Shown: positions 1 through 9,423, numbered from the stretch's first letter. The stretch is DNA of 64,000 nt from Exiguobacterium sp. Leaf196 (GCF_001423965.1 NZ_LMPV01000007.1:1-64000); one strand, 5' to 3'. Notes: generated by a model from the sequence alone, not told the origin. Translations and numbers: made by a program.

Positions 1-19
1 CAACTTGACGCGAGACAAT

Positions 20-66
20 AAAAAAAGAAGGAATTGCACATCCTGAGTGATGGCAATTCCTTCTTC
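20..66 (-). terminator. Terminator of the MFS exporter gene
   Basis: A 12-bp inverted repeat (AGAAGGAATTGC paired with GCAATTCCTTCT) is followed on the minus strand by a run of T. It lies about 45 bp past the stop codon of the minus-strand exporter gene, where its terminator would be expected. Confidence 0.8.
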
Positions 67-112
67 TCGTTAAATTCAGCTAGTTATGTCCCAGCCTCTT
101 GTTGAAACCTGA

Positions 113-1630
113 TTATTGAGCTTGTTTTTTCTTCGCTGGGGTCGCTTGTTCCGATAAAATCGGACGCTCGTTCCCCATTAAGAAGATAAAGATGACACCG
201 AGTACTGCTGGAATCAAGGCCCAGAAATAGACGGTAGAGATGGATTCTGCAAGCGATGTCTTGATTGCTGTCGCGACTTCTGGTGGCATCTTCGCAAACG
301 CAGCTGCCGTCGGGAACTGTCCACCGGACGGCGCTCCACCTTGCGGCAATCGATCAGCTACAGCCGATGTGAACGTCCGTGATTGAATGATTCCGAGGAC
401 TGTGACACCAAGCGTCATCCCGATCGTCCGGAATGTCGATCCCATCGACGTCGCAGCACCACGACGTTGCATCTCGATCCCATTGATACTTGCTAGGTTC
501 AACAACGAGAAGCTGAAGCCAACACCGAACCCAAGAATGATCATATAGATCGTTACCGCTGTACGCGATGTCTCAAGCGTCATTGTACTGAGGAGATAGA
601 CACCGAGTAGGAAAAAGACAGCTGAGACGATCATGACATTTCGGAAACCAAACTTATTCGGCAACTGGCCACCGAGCTGCGCCGAGATGACCGAGGCAAT
701 CAACATCGGCATCAGGATCAGACCGGAGTTCGTCGCACTGCCACCGAAGACACCTTGAACAAAGATCGGAATGAACACACTGGCCGAGATGAAGACGAAT
801 CCATAAAAGAACGCGACGCCTTGTGTTGCCGCAAATAAACGACGACGGAATAGACTGAACGTAATGACGGGATCCGCGGCACGGCGTTCTGCAAACGCAA
901 AAGCAACGAACGCAACGAGTGCTGCTCCGAATAAACCAAGAATTTGTGGCGAAGACCATGCATACTCTTTCCCACCCATTTCAAGCGCGAGTAAAAATAA
1001 TATTAATCCTGCGACAAGCGTGAAGGCACCGACGTAGTCGATTTTCTGTGTCCGGTGAACCGGTGATTCCTGATAGAAGACCGTCACGAGACCAAGGGCA
1101 ATCAATCCGAGTGGGATGTTGATATAAAATACCCAACGCCAGTCGAGGGAATCCGTCAATACGGCACCAAGCAACGGTCCGAAGATACTCGAGATCCCGA
1201 AGACCGCTCCGAACAATCCACTGACTTTCCCACGTTTCTCCGGTGGGAAGATATCAAAAATAATCGTAAAGGCGATCGGCATCAACGCACCGCCACCAAG
1301 CCCTTGTAAGGCACGATACGCAGACAATTCAATGATTGAGTCTGCCATTCCACACAAGATACTACCAATCATGAAGATGAGCATTCCAAAGAGGAAGAAG
1401 CGTTTTCTTCCATACATGTCACTCAGTTTACCGAAGATCGGCATTCCGGCAACGGTTGCAATCATGTAAGCAGATGTGACCCATGCGTACTGATCAAAAC
1501 CATTCAGTTCGCTGACGATCGTCGGCATCGCCGTCGCAACGATCGTGTTATCCATCGCTGCGACTAAAATCCCAATCAATAATCCAATGACGACAGGTGT
1601 CGTATTCGTTTTTGTTATAGTCGAAGACAT
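113..1630 (-). CDS. MFS drug exporter, DHA2 (EmrB/QacA) family, 14 TM
   Basis: This is a proton-driven multidrug or toxic-compound exporter of the cytoplasmic membrane; the substrate cannot be told from sequence. The protein has about 505 residues, the usual length for 14-helix DHA2 transporters. The first helix is rich in G, L and I and ends in MDNTIV. The loop motif GKLSDMYGRKRF (motif A) lies near residue 70 and the motif C region GPLLGAVLTDSLDWRW near residue 155. The ATG at 1630 is preferred over the in-frame GTG at 1636, because the GTG is part of the AGGTG ribosome binding site. The gene stands alone on the minus strand. A direct repeat just upstream of its start suggests repressor control. 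No regulator gene is next to it in the window. Confidence 0.9.
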   Translation of the reverse strand: MSSTITKTNTTPVVIGLLIGILVAAMDNTIVATAMPTIVSELNGFDQYAWVTSAYMIATVAGMPIFGKLSDMYGRKRFFLFGMLIFMIGSILCGMADSIIELSAYRALQGLGGGALMPIAFTIIFDIFPPEKRGKVSGLFGAVFGISSIFGPLLGAVLTDSLDWRWVFYINIPLGLIALGLVTVFYQESPVHRTQKIDYVGAFTLVAGLILFLLALEMGGKEYAWSSPQILGLFGAALVAFVAFAFAERRAADPVITFSLFRRRLFAATQGVAFFYGFVFISASVFIPIFVQGVFGGSATNSGLILMPMLIASVISAQLGGQLPNKFGFRNVMIVSAVFFLLGVYLLSTMTLETSRTAVTIYMIILGFGVGFSFSLLNLASINGIEMQRRGAATSMGSTFRTIGMTLGVTVLGIIQSRTFTSAVADRLPQGGAPSGGQFPTAAAFAKMPPEVATAIKTSLAESISTVYFWALIPAVLGVIFIFLMGNERPILSEQATPAKKKQAQ

Positions 1631-1654
1631 CGACACACCTCATTTCTAAAAAAT

Positions 1655-1680
1655 TAGCTAACTCTTATAATAGCTAACTC
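1655..1680. promoter_or_regulatory. Operator-like tandem repeat upstream of the MFS exporter
   Basis: Two exact copies of TAGCTAACTC occur at 1655-1664 and 1671-1680, a 16-bp period. Each copy contains or abuts the palindromic core TTAGCTAA. They lie 25-50 bp upstream of the exporter start, where a repressor would block transcription. Exporters of this family are commonly controlled by MarR- or TetR-type repressors. The function is inferred from repeat and position only. Confidence 0.5.
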
Positions 1681-1751
1681 ATTGTATCATCATATGTGCA
1701 AAATCTCACTATCAAATGTGCTCTACGATATTTTCACACGACGAATTGTAA

Positions 1752-2781
1752 TATTAAGTGCAACACCTAGCTGAAAACACAAAAAAACCCATAACGACCT
1801 CGTGTAGAATAGAGTTACCACACCAAATTCAACGGAGGATTCGTTATGAGCTATGTTCATCTTACCACATCAGAAAGAGTCAAAATAGAAACTTATCTAG
1901 AGCTTGGATTTTCAATGCGAAAGATCGCTCAGCATCTCGGACGACAGCCGTCCACGATTTCACGTGAGCTCAAACGGAATCCTTCCTACAATGCGATCAA
2001 CGCCGGACTGCGTTATGAGATGCAAAAAAAGAATTGTGGAGCACGCACGCTGTTCAGCACTTCGCTTGGCTCATGTATCCTTTCGAAACTGCGAGAGACA
2101 TGGTCTCCCGAACAGATCGCCGGACGGCTCTTTCACGAACAGGGACCATCGTACAGTACAATCTATCGATGGATATATAAAGGATTCATCAAGAGCGATT
2201 TAGGCGTTTTACGACAAAAAGGAAAGCGCCAAAAGCCACGTGAGACAAGAGGTCGCTTCAACATCGGGCTTCCGATCAGTAAACGTCCGTCGGACGTCCG
2301 GGGTCGAGAAACGTTCGGGCATTGGGAGTTGGATACTGTCGTATCAGGACGAGGGCAGACAAAGGCGTGTGTTGCGACATTCATCGAACGTAAAAGTCGG
2401 TTCTATATCGTACTACCGATGGTCGATCGTTCTTCTCACTCGATGGAACATGCCATCCAAACACTTTACTCTTCTTTCCCATCGGGAACGTTTCAAACCA
2501 TGACGACGAATCGCGGTAAGTAGTTCAGCTGTCACGAACGGATACAGGACTCTCTTGGTATCCCAATGTACTTTGCGGATCCCTATTCTTCATGGCAACG
2601 TGGCAGCACTGAGAATGCAAATGGTCTTCTCCGTGAGTTCTTCCCAAAGGGAACCAACTTCGGAATGATCAACAAGACAGAATTAGATTACGCACTTTCT
2701 AGAATCAACAATCGACCAAGAAAGTGTTTGGATTGGAAAACTGCATACGAGGTCTTTTCCGAAGAAGTGTTGCGCTTAATT
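1752..2781 (+). mobile_element. IS30-family insertion sequence, about 1030 bp, inactive
   Basis: The element carries one IS30-type transposase reading frame bounded by imperfect terminal inverted repeats. The left end reads TATTAAGTGCAACACCT from 1752. The complement of the right end reads AATTAAGCGCAACACTT, ending at 2781. The flanks carry a possible 3-bp target duplication TAA (1749-1751 and 2782-2784), which fits the 2-3 bp typical of this family but is short enough to be chance. The right repeat lies inside the 3' end of the transposase gene. The transposase is broken, so the copy could move only if helped in trans. Confidence 0.85.
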
Positions 2782-2784
2782 TAA
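1846..2784 (+). pseudogene. IS30-family transposase, broken by in-frame stop
   Basis: Read through, this is a 312-residue IS30-type DDE transposase, the family's usual size. The N-terminus carries a helix-turn-helix (KIAQHLGRQPSTISRELKRN, residues 26-45). The catalytic core begins with HWELDTV (Asp163) and ends with STENANG (Glu256). An amber codon at 2521-2523 (codon 226) interrupts the frame exactly where family members have a Glu (GK-E-F). The frame resumes without shift to 2784. In addition, the second catalytic Asp is Asn222; its 33-residue spacing to Glu256 matches the DD(33)E layout. The gene is thus inactivated twice. Its stop codon TAA coincides with the candidate target duplication. 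Confidence 0.9.
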
Positions 2785-2796
2785 CAAACCGTCACA

Positions 2797-2830
2797 CAAA
2801 AAAAGACGGACCGTTCGTGACGATCCGTCG
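2797..2830 (-). terminator. Terminator after the EIICBA permease gene
   Basis: A hairpin with arms GACGGATCGT and ACGGTCCGTC is followed on the minus strand by seven T. It sits 12 bp downstream of the minus-strand PTS gene and 16 bp from the right end of the IS element. Confidence 0.8.
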
Positions 2831-2841
2831 CTTTTCTTCCT

Positions 2842-4959
2842 TTACTCTACACGATACGAAATCGCTTCTCCGGCTTCGACCGTCTGTCCGACATCGACGT
2901 CGACTTTTCGATCGCCAATGTTCGTGACGATGATCGGTGTCAGTAACGATGGCACGAGTGATCGTACTTGCTCGAGATCGACATTGAGAAGTGGTGTCCC
3001 CGGTTCGACACGATCTCCAGCTTTCGCTAATGCCTCAAATCCTTTTCCTTCAAGTGACACCGTATCAATACCGATGTGAATTAAGATCTCATCTCCGTTA
3101 TCTGCAAGAATACCGATTGCGTGTTTTGTTGGGAAGAAGGTTGTGATCTCACCAGAGACGGGAGAGACGACATATCCTTCCGTCGGTTCGATCGCATATC
3201 CGTCACCCATCATACGACCGGAGAATACTTGATCCGGTACATCATCCAGAGAACGAATGATACCGCTCAGTGGTGCGACGTATCCATCTTCAGGCACATA
3301 AGCACCCCCACGATCTCCAGCGAGTGGTCCCGTATCGGTTGTACCCGATCCAGAAGTTCGCGCTTCATCTCCTGTTGGAACTTGTGGAATCGGATCGGCT
3401 TCCGGTATCTCTTTCGGTTTGTAATTTGGATCTTTCATGATATCTGCCATTTCTGACTTGATCCCATCGGATTTCGGTCCAAAGATCGCCTGGACGTTAT
3501 CTCCGACTTCAAGGACACCGGCAGCACCGAGCTCTTTCAAGCGATCCTTGTTGACGCCTGATTTATCATTGACCGTAATCCGAAGTCGTGTGATACAAGC
3601 ATCTAAATGTTTAATGTTTGATGGACCACCGAATGCTTGTAGAATTTCATACGGTAGATCGCCTGCTTGTGCCGTCGATGTCGCAGCACCTTCTTTAATC
3701 GCTTCGCGCCCCGGAATCTTCAGATCGAATTTCGTGATGACGAAGCGGAAACCGAAGTAATAAATGACGGCGAAAACGAGACCGACTGGAATAACAAGCC
3801 ACCACGAGGTTCGGTTCGGTAAAATCCCGAACAACGTGTAGTCAATCAATCCGCCTGAGAACGTCATCCCAATCTTAACGTTTAGCAAGTCCATAATCAT
3901 GAACGATAGACCTGCGAAAACAGCGTGCACAGCGAACAAAAGTGGTGCAACGAATACGAATGAGAACTCGACTGGCTCCGTGATCCCGGTTAGGAAAGAC
4001 GTCAATGCAGCTGAGAAGTAAAGACCTTCGACGGCTTTTCGACGATCTTTTGCGACGGTATGGTACATTGCAAGACAGGCTGCTGGCAAACCGAACATCA
4101 TGAATGGATATTTCCCAGTCATATATGTCCCTGCTGTAAATGGTACACCGTCCTTTAATTGTGCAAAGAAGATTCGCTGGTCCCCATTGATGATCGTTCC
4201 TGCTTTATCCGTATATTCACCGAATTGGAACCAAAAGCTTGAGTACCAAATATGGTGAAGACCGAACGGAATCAATGAACGTTCGACGAGTCCAAAGATG
4301 AAGGCAGACAACGGTTCGTTCGCTTCGATGATTGTTTTGGAGAACGTATTGATGCCTGTTCCGATCGGTGGCCAAATATATGACAAAGCAAAACCTGCGA
4401 CAAGACTGAACAAGGCGGTCGCAATCGGAACGAAACGTTTACCTGCAAAGAATCCGAGGAAATCAGGCAGTTTGATTTTAAAGAATTTATTATAACTGTA
4501 CGCTGCTATCAAACCGGCAATGATCCCTCCGAATACCCCCATTTGCAAGGTCGGTATCCCAAGGACCGTCGCATACGACAAATCACTCGCCTTTTGTGCT
4601 TCTGTGATTTTTTCTGGTGTGATCTGCAAGAATGAACTGATGACCTTGTTCATGATCAGGAAACCAACGATGGCTGCTAAACCGGCGACCCCTTCTCCGT
4701 TCGCAAGACCAATCGCGACCCCGACGGCGAACAGTAATCCGAGGTTCGCAAAGATGATGTCACCCGCATCCTGCATGACTCGCCAGATGACGACAAGCGA
4801 ATCGTTCTCTAGAAACGGTAAATATTGTGTTAAGTTCGGGTTTTGAAACGCTGTCCCGAACGCAAGCAATAATCCCGCTGCCGGCAAAATCGCTACCGGT
4901 AACATTAGGGCCTTACCGATCCGCTGTAAGACACCAAACACGTTTTTCCACATGCGCAT
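2842..4959 (-). CDS. ptsG: PTS glucose-type permease EIICBA
   Basis: This membrane sugar transporter phosphorylates its substrate during uptake, taking phosphate from HPr through its own A and B domains. The domain order is EIIC (about residues 1-410, many membrane helices, with the GITEPVEF motif), then EIIB with the phospho-cysteine motif LDACITRLR, then a Pro/Gly/Thr-rich linker, then EIIA with the phospho-histidine motif HIGIDTVSL. At about 705 residues it matches B. subtilis PtsG. The start is set at the ATG at 4959, because an in-frame TTG further upstream is part of the sequence bearing the AAAGGAGGG ribosome site; ATG 4953 is also possible. No RAT/terminator leader precedes it, unlike its neighbour. 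Glucose is the most likely substrate; N-acetylglucosamine or another glucoside cannot be excluded. Confidence 0.88.
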   Translation of the reverse strand: MRMWKNVFGVLQRIGKALMLPVAILPAAGLLLAFGTAFQNPNLTQYLPFLENDSLVVIWRVMQDAGDIIFANLGLLFAVGVAIGLANGEGVAGLAAIVGFLIMNKVISSFLQITPEKITEAQKASDLSYATVLGIPTLQMGVFGGIIAGLIAAYSYNKFFKIKLPDFLGFFAGKRFVPIATALFSLVAGFALSYIWPPIGTGINTFSKTIIEANEPLSAFIFGLVERSLIPFGLHHIWYSSFWFQFGEYTDKAGTIINGDQRIFFAQLKDGVPFTAGTYMTGKYPFMMFGLPAACLAMYHTVAKDRRKAVEGLYFSAALTSFLTGITEPVEFSFVFVAPLLFAVHAVFAGLSFMIMDLLNVKIGMTFSGGLIDYTLFGILPNRTSWWLVIPVGLVFAVIYYFGFRFVITKFDLKIPGREAIKEGAATSTAQAGDLPYEILQAFGGPSNIKHLDACITRLRITVNDKSGVNKDRLKELGAAGVLEVGDNVQAIFGPKSDGIKSEMADIMKDPNYKPKEIPEADPIPQVPTGDEARTSGSGTTDTGPLAGDRGGAYVPEDGYVAPLSGIIRSLDDVPDQVFSGRMMGDGYAIEPTEGYVVSPVSGEITTFFPTKHAIGILADNGDEILIHIGIDTVSLEGKGFEALAKAGDRVEPGTPLLNVDLEQVRSLVPSLLTPIIVTNIGDRKVDVDVGQTVEAGEAISYRVE

Positions 4960-5040
4960 GTTCCCTCCTTTTTTAAACAAACTACTTAATTCATACCCTA
5001 AAATATTCTATCGCAAAACGATTCTAAACGATTTCAAAAA

Positions 5041-5070
5041 AAAAAGAGCCCTTCCGCAGAAGGACTCATC
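5041..5070 (-). terminator. Terminator between the two PTS genes
   Basis: The hairpin GAGTCCTTC-tgc-GGAAGGGCTC is followed by about ten T on the minus strand, right after the stop of the upstream EIICB gene. It implies that the downstream EIICBA gene is mostly transcribed from its own promoter. Confidence 0.8.
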
Positions 5071-5080
5071 TTAAAAAACA

Positions 5081-6604
5081 TTAGACTGTTTTTTCTTGTT
5101 TACGTGATGCGATGACAGCTTGAATCTCAGACTTGATGTTGTCTGATTTCGGTCCATAGATCGCTTGGACGTTGTTACCAACTTCAAGGACACCAGCAGC
5201 ACCTAATTTTTTCAACTCATCTTTGTTGACTTTCGATTTGTCGAGAACTTCAACACGAAGACGTGTGATACATGCGTCCAAGTGTTTGATGTTCGACTCT
5301 GAACCGAGTGCATCGAGGATACCTTCAGCAAGTTCAGAACCTTGAGCAGATGAAGTCTCTTGAACTGCATCTTCACGACCTGGAGTTTTCAGGTTGAATT
5401 TGCGGATTGCGAAACGGAATCCAACATAGTAGATGACAGAAAGTGCAAGACCGACGACGATGACAAGCCACCACTGCGTGCGTCCTGGAAGAACACCGAA
5501 CAGAAGGAAGTCGATCAAACCACCAGAGAATGTCATACCGATCTTAACGTTCAACAATTGCATTGTCATGAACGAAAGACCTGCGAAAACTGCGTGAACT
5601 GCGAACAAGATTGGAGCTACGAATAAGAACGCGAATTCGATTGGCTCTGTGATACCTGTCAAGAATGCTGTAAGTGCTGCTGATCCAAGAAGACCACCAA
5701 CGACTGCACGACGCTCTGGGCGAGCTTCGTGGTACATTGCGAGTGCTGCTGCTGGAAGACCGAACATCATGAACGGGAATTTACCAGTCATGAACGTACC
5801 AGCTGTTAATTTTGCGTTGTCTTTCAATTGTGCGAAGAAGATCGCTTGGTCACCATGAACGACTGTTCCTGCTGCATTCTTATACGAACCGAATTCGAAC
5901 CAGAATGGTGCATAGAAGATATGGTGAAGACCGAATGGAATCAACGAACGTTCGATGAGACCGAAGACGAATGCTGCGAGTGTTGGGTTTTTCTCCATCA
6001 TGAAGTGAGAGAACGTGTTCAATCCATCTTGCGCGAACGGCCAGACGAATACGAGAACGAGACCTGCAACCAATGAAACAACTGCTGTGACGATTGGAAC
6101 GAAACGTTTACCAGCAAAGAATCCAAGGAACTGTGGCAATTCGAGATTATGATACTTCCCGTACGCCCAAGCTGCGATTAGACCGATGATGATACCACCG
6201 AATACCCCAGTTTGAAGTGTTGGGATACCGAGTACGTTTGCATATCCTTGACCGTTAGCAACCATTTCAGGTGTAACGCCGAGCCATACGCTCATTGTTT
6301 TGTTCATGATCAAGAATCCGACGATTGCCGCAAGTCCGGCTGCGCCGTCCCCTGCAAGACCAATCGCGACACCGACCGCGAATAAGAGTGCTAAGTTACC
6401 GAAGATGATATCCCCGGCTGCTTCCATCAATTTTGCAATCTTGATGATTGCATCATTTTTTAAGAACTCGAGTTTTGACGTCAAGTTCGGATTTTGCATC
6501 GCGTTACCGAATCCGAGTAGGATACCGGCAGCTGGCAAAATCGCTACAGGAAGCATCAACGCTTTACCGACACGTTGAAGAACAGCAAAAATCTGTTTAA
6601 ACAT
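5081..6604 (-). CDS. PTS glucose-type permease EIICB (no EIIA)
   Basis: The 507-residue protein is a close paralogue of the neighbouring EIICBA permease. An EIIC membrane domain (about residues 1-400, with GITEPIEF) is followed by an EIIB domain with LDACITRLR and a short tail, where the sequence ends. There is no EIIA domain, so it must borrow a soluble EIIA or the A domain of the neighbour. The start has a good ribosome site (GGAGG). The gene lies downstream of glcT, and its leader contains a GlcT-type RAT and terminator. It is therefore probably the glucose-induced permease of this locus. The substrate is inferred from the regulatory context. Confidence 0.88.
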   Translation of the reverse strand: MFKQIFAVLQRVGKALMLPVAILPAAGILLGFGNAMQNPNLTSKLEFLKNDAIIKIAKLMEAAGDIIFGNLALLFAVGVAIGLAGDGAAGLAAIVGFLIMNKTMSVWLGVTPEMVANGQGYANVLGIPTLQTGVFGGIIIGLIAAWAYGKYHNLELPQFLGFFAGKRFVPIVTAVVSLVAGLVLVFVWPFAQDGLNTFSHFMMEKNPTLAAFVFGLIERSLIPFGLHHIFYAPFWFEFGSYKNAAGTVVHGDQAIFFAQLKDNAKLTAGTFMTGKFPFMMFGLPAAALAMYHEARPERRAVVGGLLGSAALTAFLTGITEPIEFAFLFVAPILFAVHAVFAGLSFMTMQLLNVKIGMTFSGGLIDFLLFGVLPGRTQWWLVIVVGLALSVIYYVGFRFAIRKFNLKTPGREDAVQETSSAQGSELAEGILDALGSESNIKHLDACITRLRVEVLDKSKVNKDELKKLGAAGVLEVGNNVQAIYGPKSDNIKSEIQAVIASRKQEKTV

Positions 6605-6699
6605 GTGTGTTTCCTCCTTTTCCTGTTAAGAGCGAAGTATGATGAATAATGCCAATGATTGAGACGAAAAAAGTCAGACATCTGACCGTTTTTTTACAG

Positions 6700-6808
6700 A
6701 AAAAAATCAGGCACGAGCGGATTGTAGACAATAGACTTATCCCGTTGCATAACGGAAATAAAGCTTCTTGCCCGACATCCCACTCATGCCTGATCGTATC
6801 AGTAACAC
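6700..6808 (-). promoter_or_regulatory. RAT antiterminator and terminator in the EIICB leader
   Basis: On the minus strand the stretch GTTACTGATACGATCAGGCA (6788-6807 region) closely resembles the ribonucleic antiterminator of B. subtilis ptsG, as I recall it. Its 3' half, ATCAGGCATGAG, pairs with CTCGTGCCTGAT (6706-6717), which is followed by a T-run. The stem can extend to about 17 pairs with G-U pairs and one bulge. GlcT bound to the RAT would prevent this terminator and allow permease expression in glucose. The loop between the arms is unusually long (roughly 50-65 nt) and holds a small inner hairpin CCGTT-atgc-AACGG. Confidence 0.8.
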
Positions 6809-6821
6809 GTAGTCCGTGCGG

Positions 6822-7679
6822 TCATTTACCTGAATCGTACTGCACTAAGCGTTGCAGATGCATCGTAAGATACGTCGCCTCACCGCGCGGTACCGCTTTC
6901 TTCAACTGACGTTCCATGATGGACATCAGCTCCCAAGCAGTATCATAGCATAGCGGATATTCTTCACGCAATAGCTTTTCTACTTTTTCTGGAGCCTCTA
7001 GATACTCCCCATTGGAAACCCTTTCAATCGCTGAACGAAGATGCCGAATCAGACGCTTGTAATCAAGCGATTTTCGGTCGATTTTAATCTCCAGTCGCTG
7101 TTCGATATGACTAGCAATTAAACCGACGAGCTGATGATGGCGGTTAACTTCAAGTACGTCTTTGAAGTTCGTCGCAGAATGAATATGAAGTGCAATGAAT
7201 CCTATCTCGGCTGGAGGCAGGTAAAAATTCATCTCGGCACTGATGAACTCGACGATTTCTTCTGCAAGTGCGTACTCTTCCGGATACAAGGCTTCCGTTT
7301 CGGCAAGAAACGGATTGGTGACTTCCATTCCTTGTTCCAGTCGTTTGAACGTAAACGTCAAATGATCCGTTAATCCGATATGGATATGTTCATCGACTTT
7401 TTTTCCAAACCGTGTCTCGATCATTGAAACGATTTCATTCATCAACGCGATGAAATTTTCATCGAGGTGACCGACGAGCGCCTTATATTGATCCTGTTCT
7501 TCTTTATCCTTCAACGTGTAGACTTTTTCCAACTTGTCGAGATCTGTCAGTTGATCGCCTGGCTTCCGACCGAAGCCAATCCCTTTCGCGAGGATAATGA
7601 CTTCCTGATTCGCACCAGTTGAACAAATGACGACATTATTATTCAATACCTTGATAACGTGGTACATTTGTTTATCCAT
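6822..7679 (-). CDS. glcT: GlcT transcription antiterminator (BglG/SacY family)
   Basis: This cytoplasmic RNA-binding regulator is active when glucose is transported, and it lets transcription pass the leader terminator of ptsG-type genes. The N-terminal co-antiterminator domain (residues 1-60) has the family pattern KVLNNNVV and KGIGFGRKPGD. Two PTS regulation domains follow, with the expected histidines at about 106, 165-167, 213 and 274, which are phosphorylated by PTS proteins. At 285 residues it has the family's normal length. It lies directly upstream of a permease gene whose leader holds a RAT. A perfect TATAAT box lies upstream (minus strand, 7731-7736), but the -35 hexamer is poor. 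Confidence 0.92.
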   Translation of the reverse strand: MDKQMYHVIKVLNNNVVICSTGANQEVIILAKGIGFGRKPGDQLTDLDKLEKVYTLKDKEEQDQYKALVGHLDENFIALMNEIVSMIETRFGKKVDEHIHIGLTDHLTFTFKRLEQGMEVTNPFLAETEALYPEEYALAEEIVEFISAEMNFYLPPAEIGFIALHIHSATNFKDVLEVNRHHQLVGLIASHIEQRLEIKIDRKSLDYKRLIRHLRSAIERVSNGEYLEAPEKVEKLLREEYPLCYDTAWELMSIMERQLKKAVPRGEATYLTMHLQRLVQYDSGK

Positions 7680-7754
7680 TCGCTCTCAACCCAATCTGCT
7701 CTTACACATTTATTTAAAGACATTGTTTTTATTATAACGGTTTTTCAAGCACGA

Positions 7755-7783
7755 AAAAAGCCTACTTACTCAAGTAGACTTTA
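7755..7783 (-). terminator. Terminator after yuiB
   Basis: The hairpin AAGTCTACTT-gagt-AAGTAGGCTT with a T-run on the minus strand overlaps the last codon of yuiB. Confidence 0.8.
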
Positions 7784-8098
7784 AAACATTTGGTAACCGC
7801 TCTTACGCAAGAAGCGAATCGATAGACCGGCGATGATGATTCCAGCAAACCCAGCTGCGAACATCGTGATATCCGCTGCCTGCAGTCCAGCAATCCGGTC
7901 CCCAAGATTCGGAATCGCTTCACGCGCATTCGTGAAGTATTCGAGCGTAGATTGGTTATCGATCATCATGATGAGGATGATCGGATAGAGTACGAGCATC
8001 ACCCATGTACTCCGTAACAACATGTTTAAAATGAATCCGATACTAAAGAACATGACGAGATAAAGCACACTCCCGATCACGGCTTGAATGATATGCAT
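7781..8098 (-). CDS. yuiB: YuiB-like small membrane protein
   Basis: This is a 105-residue hydrophobic protein with about three membrane segments: an N-terminal pair (residues 3-45) and a C-terminal helix near residues 76-98 before a basic tail. The start at 8098 follows AAAGGGGGAACAGT; an upstream in-frame ATG lacks a ribosome site. In B. subtilis the homologous small gene lies in the same neighbourhood as yumB and yumC. No function is known to me; adjacency to a respiratory dehydrogenase is the only hint. Confidence 0.75.
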   Translation of the reverse strand: MHIIQAVIGSVLYLVMFFSIGFILNMLLRSTWVMLVLYPIILIMMIDNQSTLEYFTNAREAIPNLGDRIAGLQAADITMFAAGFAGIIIAGLSIRFLRKSGYQMF

Positions 8099-8130
8099 AC
8101 TGTTCCCCCTTTGAATCTCTTCTAGTATAA

Positions 8131-8171
8131 CCGACAAAAAAGGCAAATGCACGAGTGTACATTTGCCTAAA
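8131..8171 (-). terminator. Terminator after the NADH dehydrogenase gene
   Basis: The arms AGGCAAATG and CATTTGCCT, followed by a T-run on the minus strand, lie just past the dehydrogenase stop. They separate it from yuiB. Confidence 0.8.
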
Positions 8172-8179
8172 ACGTGAAC

Positions 8180-9391
8180 TTAGAACTTCCCTTTTTTGAT
8201 CGCAAGACCAAGTTTTTTCAGTTCAAAGAAGTGTTTGTTGTCGATGACTTTTTTCATGAACGATGCGTTACGACCGTAAATCTTCTTGCCGAAGACCATG
8301 CCGATACCATCTTTATGACCAAGTGAAGCAACCGTTCCTTTGTTCTCGTACGTGAACGTCGATGTTTGACGACCCGCGATGAGTGCTGCGATGTTCTCAG
8401 CGACTTTGTGTGCTTGTTGTGTCGCGATTTGTGCAGTTGGTGGGTACGGACGGTTCGAACTTGGATCCATGACTGCTGAACAGTCACCGATCATGAAGAC
8501 GTTATCGTGTCCTGGAACACGAAGATCTTCTTCGACGACGACACGGTTACGCATCGCTTCGAAACCAGATGCTGCAACGACAGGGTTACCGCTGACGCCA
8601 CCTGTCCAGATGATCGTACTTGCTTCGATCGTTTCAGTCGTGTCGCCTTGAAGCGGACCGAACGTGACGCTTCCTGGTCCACATTCCTTGATGCCGTTAC
8701 CGAGTTTGAACTCGACGCCTTGGCGCTCAAGCCATTTGTGTGCGTAGTTGACGAGATCAGCATCGAATCCTGGAAGGACTGTTGGCGCTGCCTCGATGTT
8801 AACGACACGAACGAGTTCGCGTGGGATATCATATTGTTTGCACAGTTCTGGAATACGGTTGACGAGCTCACCCATGAACTCGATTCCTGTGAATCCAGCA
8901 CCACCGACGACGATCGTCAAGAGTGAACGATCTTGTGATCCTGTTGTTTTGTACTGTGCGAATGAGTAATCGATATGTTCCTTGATTTTACGGACGCTGT
9001 TCAACGAGCTGATCGTTAATGCGTGTTCCTTCAATCCTTTGATACCGAATGTTTCAGGAACGCCACCGAGAGCAACGACGACGTAATCGTAAGGAACTGT
9101 TCCGCCATCTTGTAAAAGAACTGTTTTAGCAGCCGTGTCGACTTTCTCAACGATCCCTTTGACAAGTTTGACGCGTGACGGGTTGATGACATCATTGATG
9201 TAGATGCGTGCTTGCTCCGCAGACATCGTACCTGCAGCTGGTTCATGCAACCAAGTTGTTTGGTAATGATAGTCGTGTTTATTAATCAACGCGATGTTCG
9301 CTTGATCGACGCCGAGTTTCTTTTGAAGGTTGACTGCTGTGATCAATCCACCGTAGCCCGCTCCAAGAATAACAATGTTAGGTGTGTTCAT
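8180..9391 (-). CDS. yumB: Type II NADH:quinone dehydrogenase (NDH-2)
   Basis: This single-subunit FAD enzyme on the inner face of the membrane passes electrons from NADH to menaquinone without pumping protons. The N-terminal FAD-binding fold is ILGAGYGG (about residues 8-15). The NADH fold is VVGGAGFTGIEFMGEL (about residue 165), and the second FAD contact is the VFMIGDCSA block near residue 300. The 403-residue length fits the family. The start is the ATG at 9391 after AAGGAG; a longer in-frame extension lacks a ribosome site and overlaps a candidate operator. It lies divergent from yumC. A Rex-like palindrome upstream suggests control by the NADH/NAD ratio. Confidence 0.9.
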   Translation of the reverse strand: MNTPNIVILGAGYGGLITAVNLQKKLGVDQANIALINKHDYHYQTTWLHEPAAGTMSAEQARIYINDVINPSRVKLVKGIVEKVDTAAKTVLLQDGGTVPYDYVVVALGGVPETFGIKGLKEHALTISSLNSVRKIKEHIDYSFAQYKTTGSQDRSLLTIVVGGAGFTGIEFMGELVNRIPELCKQYDIPRELVRVVNIEAAPTVLPGFDADLVNYAHKWLERQGVEFKLGNGIKECGPGSVTFGPLQGDTTETIEASTIIWTGGVSGNPVVAASGFEAMRNRVVVEEDLRVPGHDNVFMIGDCSAVMDPSSNRPYPPTAQIATQQAHKVAENIAALIAGRQTSTFTYENKGTVASLGHKDGIGMVFGKKIYGRNASFMKKVIDNKHFFELKKLGLAIKKGKF

Positions 9392-9423
9392 GTTCTGATA
9401 CTCCTTACGAATCGTAGTTTTGT

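Noticed and set aside
654-984. Small minus-strand frames inside the exporter gene and similar frames inside most other long genes
   Set aside because: They are shadow frames in the alternative phases of clearly coding genes, without ribosome sites or recognisable domains.
4960-5040. A possible catabolite-response (cre) site upstream of the EIICBA gene
   Set aside because: The best match has at least four mismatches to TGWAANCGNTNWCA, which is not enough to call.
6660-6700. A second terminator-like hairpin (GTCAGATGTCTGAC with T-run) in the EIICB leader
   Set aside because: The stem is short (6 bp) with a tiny loop and lies beyond the RAT-controlled terminator. It may add a weak stop, but it has no matching antiterminator, so it was not listed as a separate regulatory element.
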